Assembly (NCBI GenBank): GCA_020152595.1
Contig: JAIGNY010004483.1
Location: 124,001-188,000 of the forward strand
Length of the DNA stretch: 64,000 bases
Direction of reading: 5' to 3'
From: Chiridota heheva
Taxonomy: Eukaryota; Echinodermata; Holothuroidea; Apodida; Chiridotidae
The translations under genes were made by a program, and so were the position numbers. Each line of letters begins with the position of its first letter. The stretch's first letter is position 1. Shown here one piece after another: positions 12,609-25,211 of this stretch. The notes under the pieces are model-generated. The model was not told where the DNA came from, searched no databases, and was given only the letters and a program-made list of their open reading frames with translations.

Positions 12609-13302
12609 CTTGGAATGGATCTTCTAAGCATTATTTTTGAGATTTCATAGTTAGATCTTTGGACATATAACAACAACTTGTGCTTGCTTGGAAGCTAATC
12701 TGCCATAAACCATGAAAATAGGTAAATGTTTTGTCAAAATTAGTTTAAAAGTGACCATTTTACATGGTGTTTGCACTGGGTACAAAAATCGGACTGGGTA
12801 CCGGACCTGCATTTCAGTTGGGCATCTGGGTATCGGACGTGCGAACAAGGAACAAGGCTTTTTCTAGGTTTTCTATGTTGAGGATAGGCTGCTGCCTTCC
12901 ACACACCACTGGCCATCAGCGACCGATGCATATTTTTGACACTCCCAGACTTCGCGAGTCATGGGGAGGACATAATTGAAATCTACCCTCGTACTGAAGA
13001 TAGTCTCACGGAGACCTCGGCCATCCTGGACTTTACACAAATCCATTTATGAAAGCCAGAAGAGAGATTTCTAGCCGTGAAGGTGATAGCACTTTCCTCC
13101 TTTCACTGCGAACGTTCGGTTTGACTGTAATCAGGAGTGGTTTACTATTTTATAGTAGTTCCTATTTAGAGGTTTTGTCGTCCTTAAGAGGATACAGATT
13201 CTAATCCTTAAAGTAGGATTAAGCTAGTGCAAGTCTTTGGATTAGCCTTTGAAAATTCAGTTTCGGCCTAAACTTCCTTCCTTCCGTTCCTCGGTTGCAA
13301 TC

Positions 13303-13618
13303 TGATTGCATATTTATAGCCTGGAAGGTAAGGTATAACTTAAAAGTAAATTTACCCTGCTAAGCAAAGCGGGGATATTTACGAGAGTTATACTTACCTT
13401 CCATGCATCCTGGTCCGCCTCCCCTCTCATTCAGGCCTCAGTTGAATGTTAAATGAGGTATGTTAGAGGTATCAAGGAGGTCAGGGCCGGGCTGGTAACT
13501 ACGTTTTAAGGTCAGTTAGGAGTGCGTTAGAATCAGGTCATGGACCAGATTGCATAATTATAGCATGGAAGGTAAGTATAACTCTCATAAATATCCCCGC
13601 TACGCTAAGCGCGGTAAT
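13303..13618. mobile_element. Foldback element with 39-bp inverted repeats
   Basis: The segment 13368-13406 (AGCGGGGATATTTACGAGAG… to …CCTTCCATGC) is the reverse complement of 13563-13601 with one mismatch. A third, more diverged arm at 13323-13360 makes the left end itself a hairpin. The outer bases ATTGCATATTTATAGC and ATTGCATAATTATAGC recur on both sides in direct orientation. There is no open frame. It abuts the 20-bp minisatellite that starts at 13679. Confidence 0.65.
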
Positions 13619-13678
13619 TATGTTTCGAGTGAATTGTCCTTTTTCCCTTAATAACTGACATAATTTTTACAAATGCTT

Positions 13679-14092
13679 TAATGGGAAAACAAGCTGTTCC
13701 ATGGGAAAACAAGCTGTTCCATGGGAAAACAACCTGTAAAATGGGGAAACAACCTGTAAAATGGGAAAACAACCTGTTCCATGGGAAAACAACCTGTTTC
13801 ATGGGAAACCAATCTGTTCCATGGGGAAACAGCCTGTTCCATGGGGAAACAACCTGTAAAATGGGAAAACAACCTGTAAAATGGGAAAACAACCTATAAA
13901 ATGGGAAAACAACCTGTAAAATGAGAAAACAACCTGTAAAATGGGAAAACAACCTGTAAAATGGGAAAACAACATGTAAAATGGGGGAAACAACCTGTAA
14001 AATGGGGAAAACAACCTGTAAAATGGGAAAACACCTGTAAAATCGGAAAACACCTGTAAAATGGGAAAACAACCTGTAAAATGGGAAAACAA
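13679..14092 (+). repeat. 20-bp minisatellite, about 20 copies
   Basis: The unit is ATGGGAAAACAACCTGTAAA. A subtype with CTGTTCC in place of CTGTAAA is concentrated in the left third, which suggests regional amplification. Long frames on both strands through this array are repeat artefacts. Confidence 0.95.
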
Positions 14093-14689
14093 GTATATAG
14101 TTTGATGCAGGCATCAGAATTTTCTTTATTGGCTAGAATCCACGGGGATGAATAAAATTATCACTGAGTTAATACGCCCACTATATGTCAGTGTTTTAAT
14201 CAATATAGTCGTACATTTAAATCTGACAGATCTGTTACATTTTATTCTGCATCGATCATGATCGCAATTCTTTGAGAAAATCAATGTCTGTAATTTAGAG
14301 CATGAAAGAAATAAAATAAATGCCACAGAAAATCAAATTTGAATCCATTGATAGGCTCAGAGTCCCTGGCAATGTCAATTCTGGTCTTACTTTTTGTTGT
14401 CCATTGTGGAAACCAAATGTTTAACGAGTAATGCTGAGGGATTAGTCTTGTTGTAAATCTTAAAATTATGTTTCAGGGATTTCTGTGCAGGTTCAGAGGC
14501 TTGACAAATTGAATGTGAGTTACTACAGTCCGGCAGCATGCCTATCAAAAGGAACATTTATATAACACATGAGTATATCAAAGTCATGCAGCCATATTGT
14601 TCAGATGTTGCGATAAAATGTCATAGTTTCTAATTGATGTATTTGAAATGTTAAAAATTATTGTCTTGAAAAACAATTCATTTGCCTAA

Positions 14690-15470
14690 TAAGAACTGAC
14701 ACTTTCATACACAGTATGCTCAATCAGGGACTGTGATAGCTAGGATGAGACTTCTTATGGATGTTATGTGGGATACGGGGTAGGATGCCATGTTCGACAT
14801 GGGGTTGGATGCCATGTGGAAAAGGGTGGAATGCCATGTAGGATATATGGTGGAATGCCATGTGGGACATAATGTGGAACGCTGTGTGGGAAATCAGGTG
14901 GGAAGCCACTGATGCGGGATATAAGGTGGGATGCCATGGGGGACATAGGGAGAGATGCCATGTGGGACACAGGGATAGATGCCATCTGGGACATAGGGAG
15001 GGATGTCATGTGGTACATATGGTTGGATTAATGTGGGACATACATGTAGGATGGGATCCATGTGGGACAAAGTGGGATGTCATGTGGCTCATATGGTGGA
15101 CTGCCATGTGGGACATTTGGTGGGATGCCATATGGGACATATGGTGGAATGCCATGTGGGACAAGGGATGGGATGGGATGTCATGTGGGACATGGGGTGG
15201 GATGCCATGTGGGTCATATGGTAGAATGCCATGTGGGACAAGAGGCGGGACATGGGGGTGGGATGCTATGTGGGAGATATGGTGAAATGCCATGTGGGAA
15301 AAGGGATGGGATGGGATACCATGTGGGGACATGGGATGCCATGTGGGACGTAGGATGCCATGTGAGACTTCGTGTTAGATGCCATTTTTATAATTGGCCG
15401 GATCATGTGATATGGGTGTCAATTTGCATGGGCATGCAAACCATGACAGTATTTACCGTTCTAGTTTCCA
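14690..15470 (+). mobile_element. Element G copy 1, dispersed element carrying a GCCATGTGGGACAT minisatellite
   Basis: The left flank (GAACTGACACTTTCATACAC, then ATGCTCAATCAGGGACTGT and AGCTAGGATGAGACTTCTTA) and the right flank (GATGCCATTTTTATA, GGGCATGCAAACCATGACAG) both recur around the similar array at 53.9-54.8 kb. Between them, about 620 bp of irregular 18-30 bp units hold GGGATGCCATGTGGGACATA. The shared flanks show that the array moved as part of a larger unit. The encoded Met-Ser-His-rich frames are artefacts. Confidence 0.75.
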
Positions 15471-16301
15471 ATTTGTTTCTACAATAATCATGTATTATAT
15501 GCACATGAAACACCATCGGAATTTCTGTTGAAGTTGTTTAGTGAATTTTAGTATAAAGCATCATCGTGGATAAGAAAAAAAATCTATATTCAAATGAATA
15601 CATCTTTGGTTGTATTCCTTCTGCAAATCACTTTGTTTGAAACAAAAACTATTGACTTTACAGTAATGTTAAGGGCATTGACTTGCAGTGATAAAACCCT
15701 GAATAGCTTGTACTTTTTACAATGCTTGATGAACACAACTTGTATGCATTTTGTGGTTAGGGTCGATAAGCATGGTATTTATTTTTAATTTAAAGTTATC
15801 CACTGTTCTTTTTACGGTATTGTTGTGTTTCATAGTGGTTTGAGAACCCCTTTAAATTGTTTGATTAAATGTTTACCACAAGCCATTCAGGCCTAGCTCT
15901 GGAATCCTTTTATCTGTTTTGGTGAAATGGTGAAATTGGGGTGTACTCGCACTCCACAGAGTTGATAAAAACCATAAAGAATGCAAATTTTGACCACCAG
16001 TTCGTGATGTATTCATCATTTTTTGGCAGTTTTTGTTTTGGGAATACTGATAATACAGTTTAACAACTTTTTTTTTTCTTCAAAAGATGTCATGATTCAT
16101 GAATATAGTCAAATAACTTGGTAATCATGTGATACTTGACATTCCAAATTTCTCCTTCATGTAATTTGGAAGTGTTTTGATTATATTTTGATTGAATATG
16201 AAAGTATTTGTTTTTTAAATCAGAAAAAAAGCACTGCAAGGAACAGTAGAAAATTCTGGGTTGTGTAAACTCAGCTGCAACATCTTTTTTTGCATACACG
16301 T

Positions 16302-16885
16302 GTAATGGATAAGTTCAGTGGTCAAGCAAATCTATTTATATGAACAAGGACTTCAAAATGAACAAAATGGTGAAGAAACCATTCAAAAATCTTATTCCAT
16401 TAAGGAGATATCAAAGTTTAAAGTTTGGTATCATTTGTATAGAAATGAATGAAATCGGACTAGTTGTGATGTCATAGCCTCAGATTCCTCAAAGTTGTTA
16501 TGTATTCTATCATATTTTGTTCTGCGATTTTGTGGCTTAAAAACCATTGGATATGTCAAAAAGTTGTGAAACTGAATCTAGGAAAGGTATTTATAACGTA
16601 CCACCAAAAGAAAGTTTGAGGAAAAATGATTTAAATAGTAAAAAGATTAAATAAACGTTCTTTAAAATACATTAACAATTGCTAAGAATGTGAGGATGAA
16701 GACACCAACTTACCATAGTAGACTTACTACACCAGTCATTTCTACACAGATAGGACAGAGCTTAAAACTAGAATATCTTCGTAACGGAATAAGATATTTG
16801 AATGGTTTCTTCACAAATTTTGTTTCTTTTGAAGTCCTCGTTCATATAAAATGGACATGCTTGACCACTGAAATGATTCCTTTAA
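16302..16885. mobile_element. Family A foldback element, near full copy
   Basis: Left end TAATGGATAAGTTCAGTGGT is mutated in its TTAA. The right end …ATGATTCCTTTAA is intact. The centre includes GGATATGTCAAAAAGTTGTG. The right arm carries the variant block AGGATGAAGACACCAACTTA also seen in the copies at 12.4 and 42.7 kb, a subfamily marker. Confidence 0.75.
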
Positions 16886-18000
16886 GAAAAAGAAAAAAGA
16901 AATGTTGGTCATAACCAACATTTCTTTGAAAATGGCTCAAATCCCACCCTTGCCCCTGCTGTGCCCATCCTGCTTCTGCCCCTCTTCCCCTTCCCCTACC
17001 TTCCTGCCCCTGCCTTCCTGGACATTGGGGTGGTCCAATCCCCATCCCCTGTTCTCCACTGCTCATACTCCACTGCCCTGTTCATTGTTGTCTGTGAGTG
17101 ATAAAATGGTCTGTTTAGGAAAGAAAAACATACCAGAGCATGAGAAAGTACTGATAGTTCCATCAGTATACATTAAATAGGTGAGAGGTTTTCCACAGTA
17201 TATTGTCCCAGATCTTTGTTTCTTTAAATTCATCTATTCAAGATGGCTTCTTCTATTCGTGTAGTTGACTTACAATTGTGTTCATTCTGAACGGATTTCC
17301 CAATATTGCTTGCAATTTTCTTCAATGGGTTAAAGCATAAAACAATATCCATGTCCTTACTCTAGATCTACAGTAGTATTGCAAAGCTTTGACCCTCTGT
17401 AATTTCTGTCAAACTTTTCAACAAATGTTCGTAAGTGAGTTTGGAGGACCTAGCTGCCATTCTCAAGAGCGGAATTTGATTGCTTCATTAGACATCTATT
17501 GAGGGATCTATCATTTTCTTGATGGTTAACAATAAATATAAAATGACCTTTACAACCGACCTGCCAATTGGACGCTATTTGTCCTTAAAATATTTTCAGT
17601 CAAATTGCGTCTCCTCTGAATGAAGTTGATGCGTAATTTGATTTGATGTGTGACTTTGGTCTTAGAATTTGGATTCCTTGCATTCGCAAGATACAGTTGA
17701 CTTCAGAGACGGGAATTTTATTCAAATTTGATAAATCTTTTCCAGAAGAAAACAAAATGAAGCTACCAATTGTAGAAGGGGGATAAAAAGTTTGCTGATG
17801 TACAAGAAGATATTTTTGTGTGATTGCCTTTTTAAAAGGAGCAGCAGAACCCGCAGAGAGCAATAACTAGATTGCTCTAACTAGCAACGAGAGGGAAAAT
17901 TTGTATCATACATAAGTGGACAAAATTTGACCTAGTTTTACAATTTTAAAGCTTTAGTAACATTTGTGATATTATTGGTTTATTAAGTATACTGATAAAT

Positions 18001-18348
18001 GCAAATGATTTGAGAGGTTTATGTACATGTAGCTAAATTGCTGTAAAATCTGTTTAAAATAATGAGGCATGAGAATAGCCTTAAAGGGGGAAAAACAAAA
18101 ACACAAAAATTGGTTAGAAACTGAGACCATTTTACAGCATTATGAAATCTCAGGCAATTTTTTTGCAAATGGTTTAAGAGGTATTTGTACATGTAGCTAA
18201 ATTGCTGTGAAATCTGTTTAAAACAATGAGGCATGAGAATAGCCTTAAAGAAAAAAAAGAAGGAAAAAAAAAAACACACACAAAAATTGGTTAGAAACAG
18301 ACCATTTTACAGCATTATGAAATCTCAGGCAATTTTTGTAATGCAAAT
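18001..18348 (+). repeat. Tandem duplication, ~164-bp unit, two copies
   Basis: The two copies start GCAAATGATTTGAGAGG (18001) and GCAAATGGTTTAAGAGG (18165), and both contain TACATGTAGCTAAATTGCTG and AATGAGGCATGAGAATAGCC. They are slightly diverged. Confidence 0.8.
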
Positions 18349-18562
18349 TTGGGAGGTATTAAAGAGCGACATTACTTTCTTTTGCAAAACCTTTGTTTTT
18401 TGTAAATGTCTACCATAATTCTTTGTCAATATCTGACCAGAAATTTTTGAATCTTTACCATATACATGTATGCCCATTCTAGACTTTCCCGTCATTTTCG
18501 AACTTAGATTTAGGGTATGAATATAAAGAATTACAGAGCCATCCGTCCAGAGACGTACTACA

Positions 18563-19134
18563 TTAAGGATTAGTACAGGGGTCAGACATGTCCATCTTAT
18601 ATGAAAGAGGACTTCAAAGAAACAAAATGGTGAAGAAAGCATTCAAAAATCTTATTTCGTTACGGAGATATTTAAGTTTAAAGTTTGGTGTCATTTGTAT
18701 AGAAACGACTGAAATCAGACTAGTTGTGAAGTCATAGCCTCAGATTCCTCAAAGTCTTTATGTATTCTATCATATTTTGTCCTGCGATTTTGCAGCTTAT
18801 AAACCATAGGATATGTCAAAAAAGTAGTAAAACAATGTAGGAGAGTATTTATAATATACCACCTGAAGAAAGTTGGAAGAAAAATAATTTAAATAGTGAA
18901 ACAAATTCAAACAAATTTTCTTTAAAATTTCCACATCAACTTTGTGAGAAAATGTGTTGCTGGGATATCATACTGAGCCTTTTCCTATTCGTTTAATTGG
19001 CGTTTTTTGTGAACCTTAAAATTTGAATATCTGAATAGCATATCAACATGAGTTTTGTACTTAATTGTTTCTACAGAAATTCTCTTTTTTGTGAAAGGTT
19101 ACAAAAAAAAAAATCATGAGAGTATTTCTTTTAT
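18563..19134. mobile_element. Chimeric foldback element: family A left half joined to family B right half
   Basis: From 18563 (TTAAGGATTAGTACAGGGGT) to about 18930 the sequence follows family A, past the central GGATATGTCAAAAAAGTAGT. From about 18935 (ATCAACTTTGTGAGAAAATG, then TCATACTGAGCCTTTTCCTA) it follows the family B right arm, ending ATGAGAGTATTTCTTTTATA. The two ends therefore do not pair with each other. Confidence 0.75.
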
Positions 19135-19894
19135 AGTTTTCATATTTATTTGTACACTTTTTAAAATCCTGGTAGGGAGTTATAAAGAAGTAAACTTGAT
19201 TGATACTGACTATGAAAAATAGTCATCAGCATTTGAATCTATCAAAATCTATCTATTTTGGTAGAGACCAAAAAATGTTTGGGCAAAATTTGCCTATTCT
19301 TACATCACAGATGTGCATCCAAACTTACAACGTGACCCTTGATAGTTGAAAAATCTGTAAATTGTTAATGTTTAACCCAATTTTGGTGAGGTTAGTGTAT
19401 TCTTTGATGCTTTTCAATAGATCTCAAAGTGATTGACGTAATATTGACCTATTATTTTCAATGTAAAAAGTATGCAAAGTTTTCCATATTTCACCTGCCC
19501 TTCAATGCAACACATGCTTCCTTTTCTCCTTGTATTATCTTTTAGATTGCACCCTCTTTAAACATATTAAGATGGTTAACTTAGGATTCACTGTCAAAGA
19601 TTGCTCGCATGGATGCAAATACCATTCCATCTGCTGCCCTGGAAAACAAAGATTAAATAAAAAAGTAGAGATGCTGAACTTACAGAAATCACTCGCACTG
19701 TATTGCTTCGAATACAAGTTCCTTGACAGCCGTTTTAAGCTGTCAAGAGGCTAGTGGGGCAAATAGCAGAATCCTGGTTTAACATTATTTAAATATTCTT
19801 TTAGCTTTCTGCTACATACAAAGGAACTGTGACAAATTCTGTGGGTCATTTTCGATTATTGACCCTGATATTTAGAACTTGAGAAGCCTTACAA

Positions 19895-21330
19895 TTTTTG
19901 GTTCCGATGCCCGTCATGCTTGCGTATGTGTATATATGTGTGTGTCTGAAACAGCAAGCTTAAAAGCACAATATCTCAAAAGCGATACACCGGATTCATG
20001 TCTTATGTGGTACACATATAGCCTATGGTTCATAGATGTGCCCTATTGATTGTTTTGGGGGGGGATGTCATGCATATTAATGAGTAGGCAGGGCTTAATG
20101 TAACTATCTTGAAATACTCATATTTTAACAACAGCATGTCTGCTTTGTTTCATATTTGTCATATTTATGTTGTTAGATCATGTGTACATGTATGTACATA
20201 TTCATGGTACAAAAAATGTTGAATTTCAAAAATGGCCGGCTTAACATGATTTTGTTGAAAAAGAGCTTGTAAGCATGATATCTCAAGAACAGTAAACTGG
20301 ATTCATGTCATATTTAGTACATAGGTAGCCCATGATCTATAGATGTGTCCTGTTGTTTTTTGGAGGTGATGTCATTCATATTAATAAGAAGGTGGGGCTT
20401 AATGTACAAATTTTGAAATATTCATGTATTTTAACAAACACATGTCTGTTTTGTTTCATATTCAGTATTATGTTGTTAGTATTTATGTGTTCATTGTATG
20501 AAAATGTTGAATTTCATTAAAATGTGTAGTAGGCGGAGGCTTAATGTGATTTTGCTTAGAGATGTTGTAAATACAATATCTCTAGAACAAACTGGATTTA
20601 TGTCATGTATGGTACACAGATAGCCTATGAATGCAGATGTGTCCTATTGGTTTTGGTGGTAATGTCATGCATATTTATGAGTAGGCAGGGCTTAATGTAA
20701 CATTCTTGAAATCTTTCATATTTTAAAGTACCGCATGTCTGTTTTGTTTCATACTCGGCTTATTTATGATATTAGCTAGTTTGTACATGTTCATTGTATC
20801 AAAACTTTGAATTTCATTAATATACATAGTGGGCAGGCCTTAATATGGTTTTGCTGAAAAGACCTTGTAAACATGGTATCTCAAGAAGGATATACTGGAA
20901 TCATGCCATGTGCTGTACACAGATAGCCCATGGTATGTATATGTGCCCTATTGCTTTTGGTGGTGATGTCATGCATATTAATGAGTAGGCAGAGCGTAAT
21001 GTAAAAATCTTGAAATGCTCATATTTTAACAATCACATGTCTTGTTTTGTTTCATATATACTAGAATTATGATGTAAGCTAGTTTGTACGTGTTTATTTG
21101 ATTAAAACATTGAATATCATTAATATGCGTAATATATAGCTTAATATGATTTTGCTGAAAAGAGTTTGTAAACAAAGATATCTCAAGAATTCATGTCATG
21201 TCAAATGTTTCATTATATGCAATGACATAAACAGGTAGTACAAAATCAATCAGCATGGAAGAAGAAAAAAAAATCTATCAGAAATACAAAACCTTTTGGT
21301 CCTGGTTAAAGCTTGAGATATGCAGGAAAT
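19895..21330 (+). repeat. Family E diverged ~300-bp tandem array, four to five units
   Basis: Each unit holds ATATCTCAAGAA, a TGGTACACA.ATAGCC block, GATGTCATGCATATTAATGA and CATGTCTGTTTTGTTTCATA. The first block recurs at about 19971, 20278, 20575, 20876 and 21178. A single unit with the same left flank occurs at 30583-30830, and a right-flank fragment at 28470-28585. No conserved frame is present. Confidence 0.75.
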
Positions 21331-23146
21331 TTGTTCATTTTCTGTAAATTTTCTGTTTTTGGATTTTAGAAATATGCAATCTAATAAATTCATAATTCTT
21401 AGACAGTTGCAATCTCAGACTATGCATCCATAACATTTTCAAAGGTGAAATGATGGATAAAAGTGCGTTCTGTTTGTTTTCCTTATGTTTTTGAGCTTTT
21501 CTTTCATAATGTGTTGAATTTAAATTTCAATGTGTTTCCTAGAGAACCTAATCGCAAACAGTGGTTACTGTGCAAATGTGATAATTGTTTCACGTGTCAA
21601 AACATATGGGGTTGTACCTCAAGTATTTACCTACCACCATTGTGGTGAAGGTGTTAAGGCTTGATGAGTTTTTAGCCATTGAAAAGTGTTTTCGTATTAC
21701 CGCTATAATGGTACACATTGTTGCTTAATAGTTCCATGTAAAAAGTGCAGATGATCCCCTTTCAATTAGGCAGTATTTGAAAATTCGAAGGAAAAAAAAA
21801 AAAAGTACAGGGGTCACAGAAATATTTAATATTTTATTTTTACGAAGGTGTCGGACACCTGAGGATTGAGGAAAGGCAAAGGTACTATATTACTCCATTT
21901 CATACTTGGTAGGACAAAAGCCATTTAAATAATAAATTTGTGATTTTTGGTCTTGAAAGGTAAGGGGGACAAAGGGTTAGAAAGGTTGGAAGCAAAATTG
22001 GGAGAAAGGTAAAGATTTTCAAAGAGGCCTTTTCCAGTGTACTTTTTTCCCTGACACTATTGATCTATTGATATGATTGTGCAACAGGCTGAAGGGATAA
22101 ATCAGCTTAATCAGCTTAGGAAAATATGTACCTGTGGCGAAACAGATCTAGAGCAAACAAACCTAGGCTGGTTCCAGCACCTTTCTTGTATTTGTAGGTA
22201 AGTCAGAATGTGACGATAACAAAAGGCAGTGAAATACGATCAGGTATCATTTCTATTCAGTCATAATGTCATATTTTCTAAGCCAAAATTGTTAAATTGA
22301 TCCTAGGAAATATTAACCAGTGATGCAGAATTTGGTTGTTCTGCAAAATTGAAAGAATTCTCCTGGGATCCTGGGGAGATCGGTTTCAGCCTGTGTTTTT
22401 TTTTTGTTTTGATGGGAAAATTGAAAAGTGAAAATTGATGGTATTAGCTGGAATAAAGGTGGTACCGTCTTTGATATAATTTGTGTGTGTGTGTGATAGG
22501 TGAAAGATTAATTCCCAGCATAAAAAAGTTGGTTTTTCCTTGAGAACATTTTTTTAGGGAAGAAAATAATAAAATAAAACTTGAAAATCATTGATATCAT
22601 TAAAAGACCTGAAGAAATATATGTTCAAAGTTTGTTCAAAACAGGAAATTGGATAATTAAGCTTTGATAGGATATGGGCAGTATAACATGTGGTTGCTTT
22701 TGATGCCTACAATGAATGACAGCTTAAAAATAGTGAGAATTTTTTGGAAAAAAATGTTGCTCATATTGCCTTTGCCCCACCCCACCCCCTTTTATATAAC
22801 CCACTCATTTCTTCACTTTGTCCTTTAGAAATAACTCTTCCAATAAATATCTGCATTCACTTATGTTGTGGTTTGAGATTTTCATGGATGTTGGAAATGG
22901 GTATGATTCCGAGAATATTCACCCAATCATGGAGTTCCAAGCTGAAAGACCTAGTCTTTGGTCCTCCCACATTTGTTCGGAGAGTTGTTGAATTGATTGA
23001 TTTATGTCTGGTTTCTTTTTATAAAAATGGTTAATTCTATGTAGAGAAAACTTTTGGAGAATTGAGATTTGAAAAAGTTTTGAAATCATTTATGGTAGTT
23101 GATGTCCGTTTTCAGATGAACTTGAGATTTTCTTACATTGCATTGA

Positions 23147-23490
23147 TGCAGGCGTGCAGGCGCTAAGCTTGCCCCCAACCTCCTCCCTACCCCATGTCCC
23201 AAAACCTTTTCTGACATCAAACCATTTATTACCTCCCTTGTTTGTAACCGCCGGCAAACCTCATGGGACTCCCAAATTAATAACAAACTCCACATCATCC
23301 AGCCCACCATTCCGATCAAACCCACCATCCACAACTTCTCTCGTGTCGACAATGTTCATATTACCCATCTTAGAACAGGTCACATTCACCTCACTCACTC
23401 CCACCTCCTTATTGCTTCCCCCAACCCCTGTGCAACAATTGCCATTGCTCCCTCACAGTCCATCACGTTCTCCTTGCTTAAAGAATGTTT
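23147..23490 (+). pseudogene. 3'-terminal coding fragment of a Jockey/CR1-type non-LTR retrotransposon
   Basis: An uninterrupted frame of about 115 codons ends in family A sequence. It reads SDIKPFITS, then WDSQINNKLHIIQPTI, then HITHLRTGHIHLTHSHLL and NPCATIAIAP. This is the familiar C-terminal tail of non-LTR retrotransposon polyproteins, after the reverse transcriptase and around the RNase H region: a D-x-K-P-x-I motif, a Trp-Asp…Asn-Asn-Lys-Leu block, Leu-Arg-Thr-Gly-His and Leu-Thr-His-Ser, then a Cys cluster. Only the first Cys of the cluster is retained. The fragment is 5'-truncated, has no poly-A tail, and is cut off by the element starting near 23487. The exact clade is uncertain. 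Confidence 0.75.
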
Positions 23491-23845
23491 ATTTCATTTT
23501 TTCACCATTTAATTTATTTTCCCTCAAACTTTCTTCAGGTGGTTTATTAAAAATACCCTTCCTAGATTGAGTTCTACTACTTTTTTAACATCCCATGGTT
23601 TTTAAGCCACAGAATCACAGGACAAAATATGATAGAATACATAAAGACTTTGAGGAATATGAGGCCATGACATCACATCTAGTCTGATTTCAGTCGTTTC
23701 TTCACAAATGACACCAAACTTTAAACTTAAATATCTCCTTAATTAATGGAATACGACTTTTGAATGCTTTCTTCACCATTTTGTTTTTTTTGAAGTCCTT
23801 GTGTATATAAGATAGACATGCTTGACCACTAAACGAATCCTTTAA
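23487..23845. mobile_element. Family A foldback element, right part only
   Basis: It starts in the middle of the family (GTTTATTTCATTTTTTCACC) and runs through CATCCCATGGTTTTTAAGCC and GAATATGAGGCCATGACATC to the right end AAACGAATCCTTTAA. The left arm is absent, and the retrotransposon fragment joins directly to it. Confidence 0.75.
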
Positions 23846-24065
23846 ATTTCTGGTTAAACTTCCTTGACAATGACCCACCCTCTGCTGCAAAAACTATTCA
23901 TAGAGAGCCTTTGTTGTGATAAGTATGCTGCCAGATGTGAATAACGGAACACAGGTGCTGTTCTCTCTGCTATGCAAACGTGCACATTGACAGAAAGTAG
24001 GGAAAACTTTTGTCAGAATCTGAAGGTATTAATTGGAGCACTTTCGAAGTTAGGAGCTTGTTGCA

Positions 24066-24225
24066 GAGTAGGGTAGGGAGGGCATGATTGTGAGTGTGCT
24101 AGGGCATGATTGTGAGTGTGCTAGGGCATGATTGTGAGTGTGCTAGGGCATGATTTGTGTGTGAGTGTGCTAGGGCGTGATTGTGAGTGTGCTAGGGCGT
24201 GATTGTGAGTGTGCTCTAGAGCTGT
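24066..24225 (+). repeat. GGGCATGATTGTGAGTGTGC minisatellite, left array
   Basis: About six to seven units of 22-26 bp (AGGGCATGATTGTGAGTGTG and a variant with GGGCGTG). The same unit resumes at 25212 after about 1 kb of different sequence. Confidence 0.9.
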
Positions 24226-24437
24226 GATTTGGGATTTTGTAAGTGTGCACGCCAAAAAAAGCGGCGGGCGTGATTGTGAGTTTGTACCGTAATTTTTGGA
24301 AATACACCAAAATTGCTCCAAAAATACGAGGCGAAGTAAAAAAATCGCGCAACCAGTATGGCAAAAGTACTGACTGCATTGCCCAAATAGACGCTGAGTT
24401 TTGCTTTCCAAATCATAAAAACTGTACTTCTACAGTA

Positions 24438-24549
24438 TAAATCATCATTTTTATAGAAAATATGCATAGAAATTCAGTTTAGAAAGAACAGAAATTATCA
24501 TTTTTATAGAAAATATGCATGGAAATTCAGTTTAGAAAGAACAGAAAAC
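24438..24549 (+). repeat. Tandem duplication, ~55-bp unit, two copies
   Basis: TATCATTTTTATAGAAAATA, TGCATAGAAATTCAGTTTAG and AAAGAACAGAAA occur twice in a row with one main difference (ATAG versus ATGG). It lies between the two flanking minisatellite arrays. Confidence 0.8.
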
Positions 24550-24720
24550 TTACTTTCAATGTCATTTAAACTCAACATCGCGTAACTTTTTGTCCTATTC
24601 GCTCACGGCTTTTAAAGTTCTGTGAAAATCTTGCATATTAGGCCTATGATATACCTCGCTGTAAAACATTTCAAAACTACGCCACCACCACCAGGAAATT
24701 CTGAAATATCGGTCCTTTCG

Positions 24721-24743
24721 AAAAGATGGCCGCCATCTTTGCG
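24721..24743. promoter_or_regulatory. Inverted pair of AAGATGGC (YY1-like) motifs
   Basis: AAAGATGGC and GCCATCTTT form 9-bp arms around one C. AAGATGGC is the core of YY1-type binding sites, which often sit near animal transcription starts. A cluster of CpG-containing words lies nearby (24570-24740). That this is a promoter is only a guess. Confidence 0.25.
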
Positions 24744-25211
24744 AAGCATGCAGAATTTCAGCTCTGTTAAAACCTTTTTCTGTTTGTTTATTATGCAATA
24801 TTTTTTCTTTCTTGCAAAATTTATTTGACTCATCAGGTAATATTTACATGTAAATGTGTGATTGTCACGATTCAATTGTTTTTGGTTGATAAAACGGGCC
24901 TTGATTGTAGGTTTTTTAAGCTTTATGGCTAACGTTAGGCCTGATTGTTTTCACTGTTTACTGCTGCACATTCGTGGTGCATTTTGTTAAATTTCAGATT
25001 GTGTGAAATGTGCATAATATCCCCATTCATTGTGTGATTACTGGGCATTTGTGATTCGACATTTGATTATCCTAATCGGGTTTACAGTTTGTAAAAAGTC
25101 ATTGATTGTCATGAATTTGTGTGTGATTTGAATCATGAATATTGATTTTCAGTGTGCAAGACACTATGATTGTGAAAACGATTAGGGCATGTTTTGTAAA
25201 CGTACAAGATT

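Noticed and set aside
13605-14114. 169-codon minus-strand frame of Phe-Pro-rich repeats
   Set aside because: It lies in the 20-bp minisatellite and shifts register freely. All frames look similar and no homology or signals exist.
14724-15487. Met/His/Ser- or Cys/Gly-rich frames around 14.7-15.5 kb and again at 53.9-54.8 kb
   Set aside because: They are translations of the element G minisatellite.
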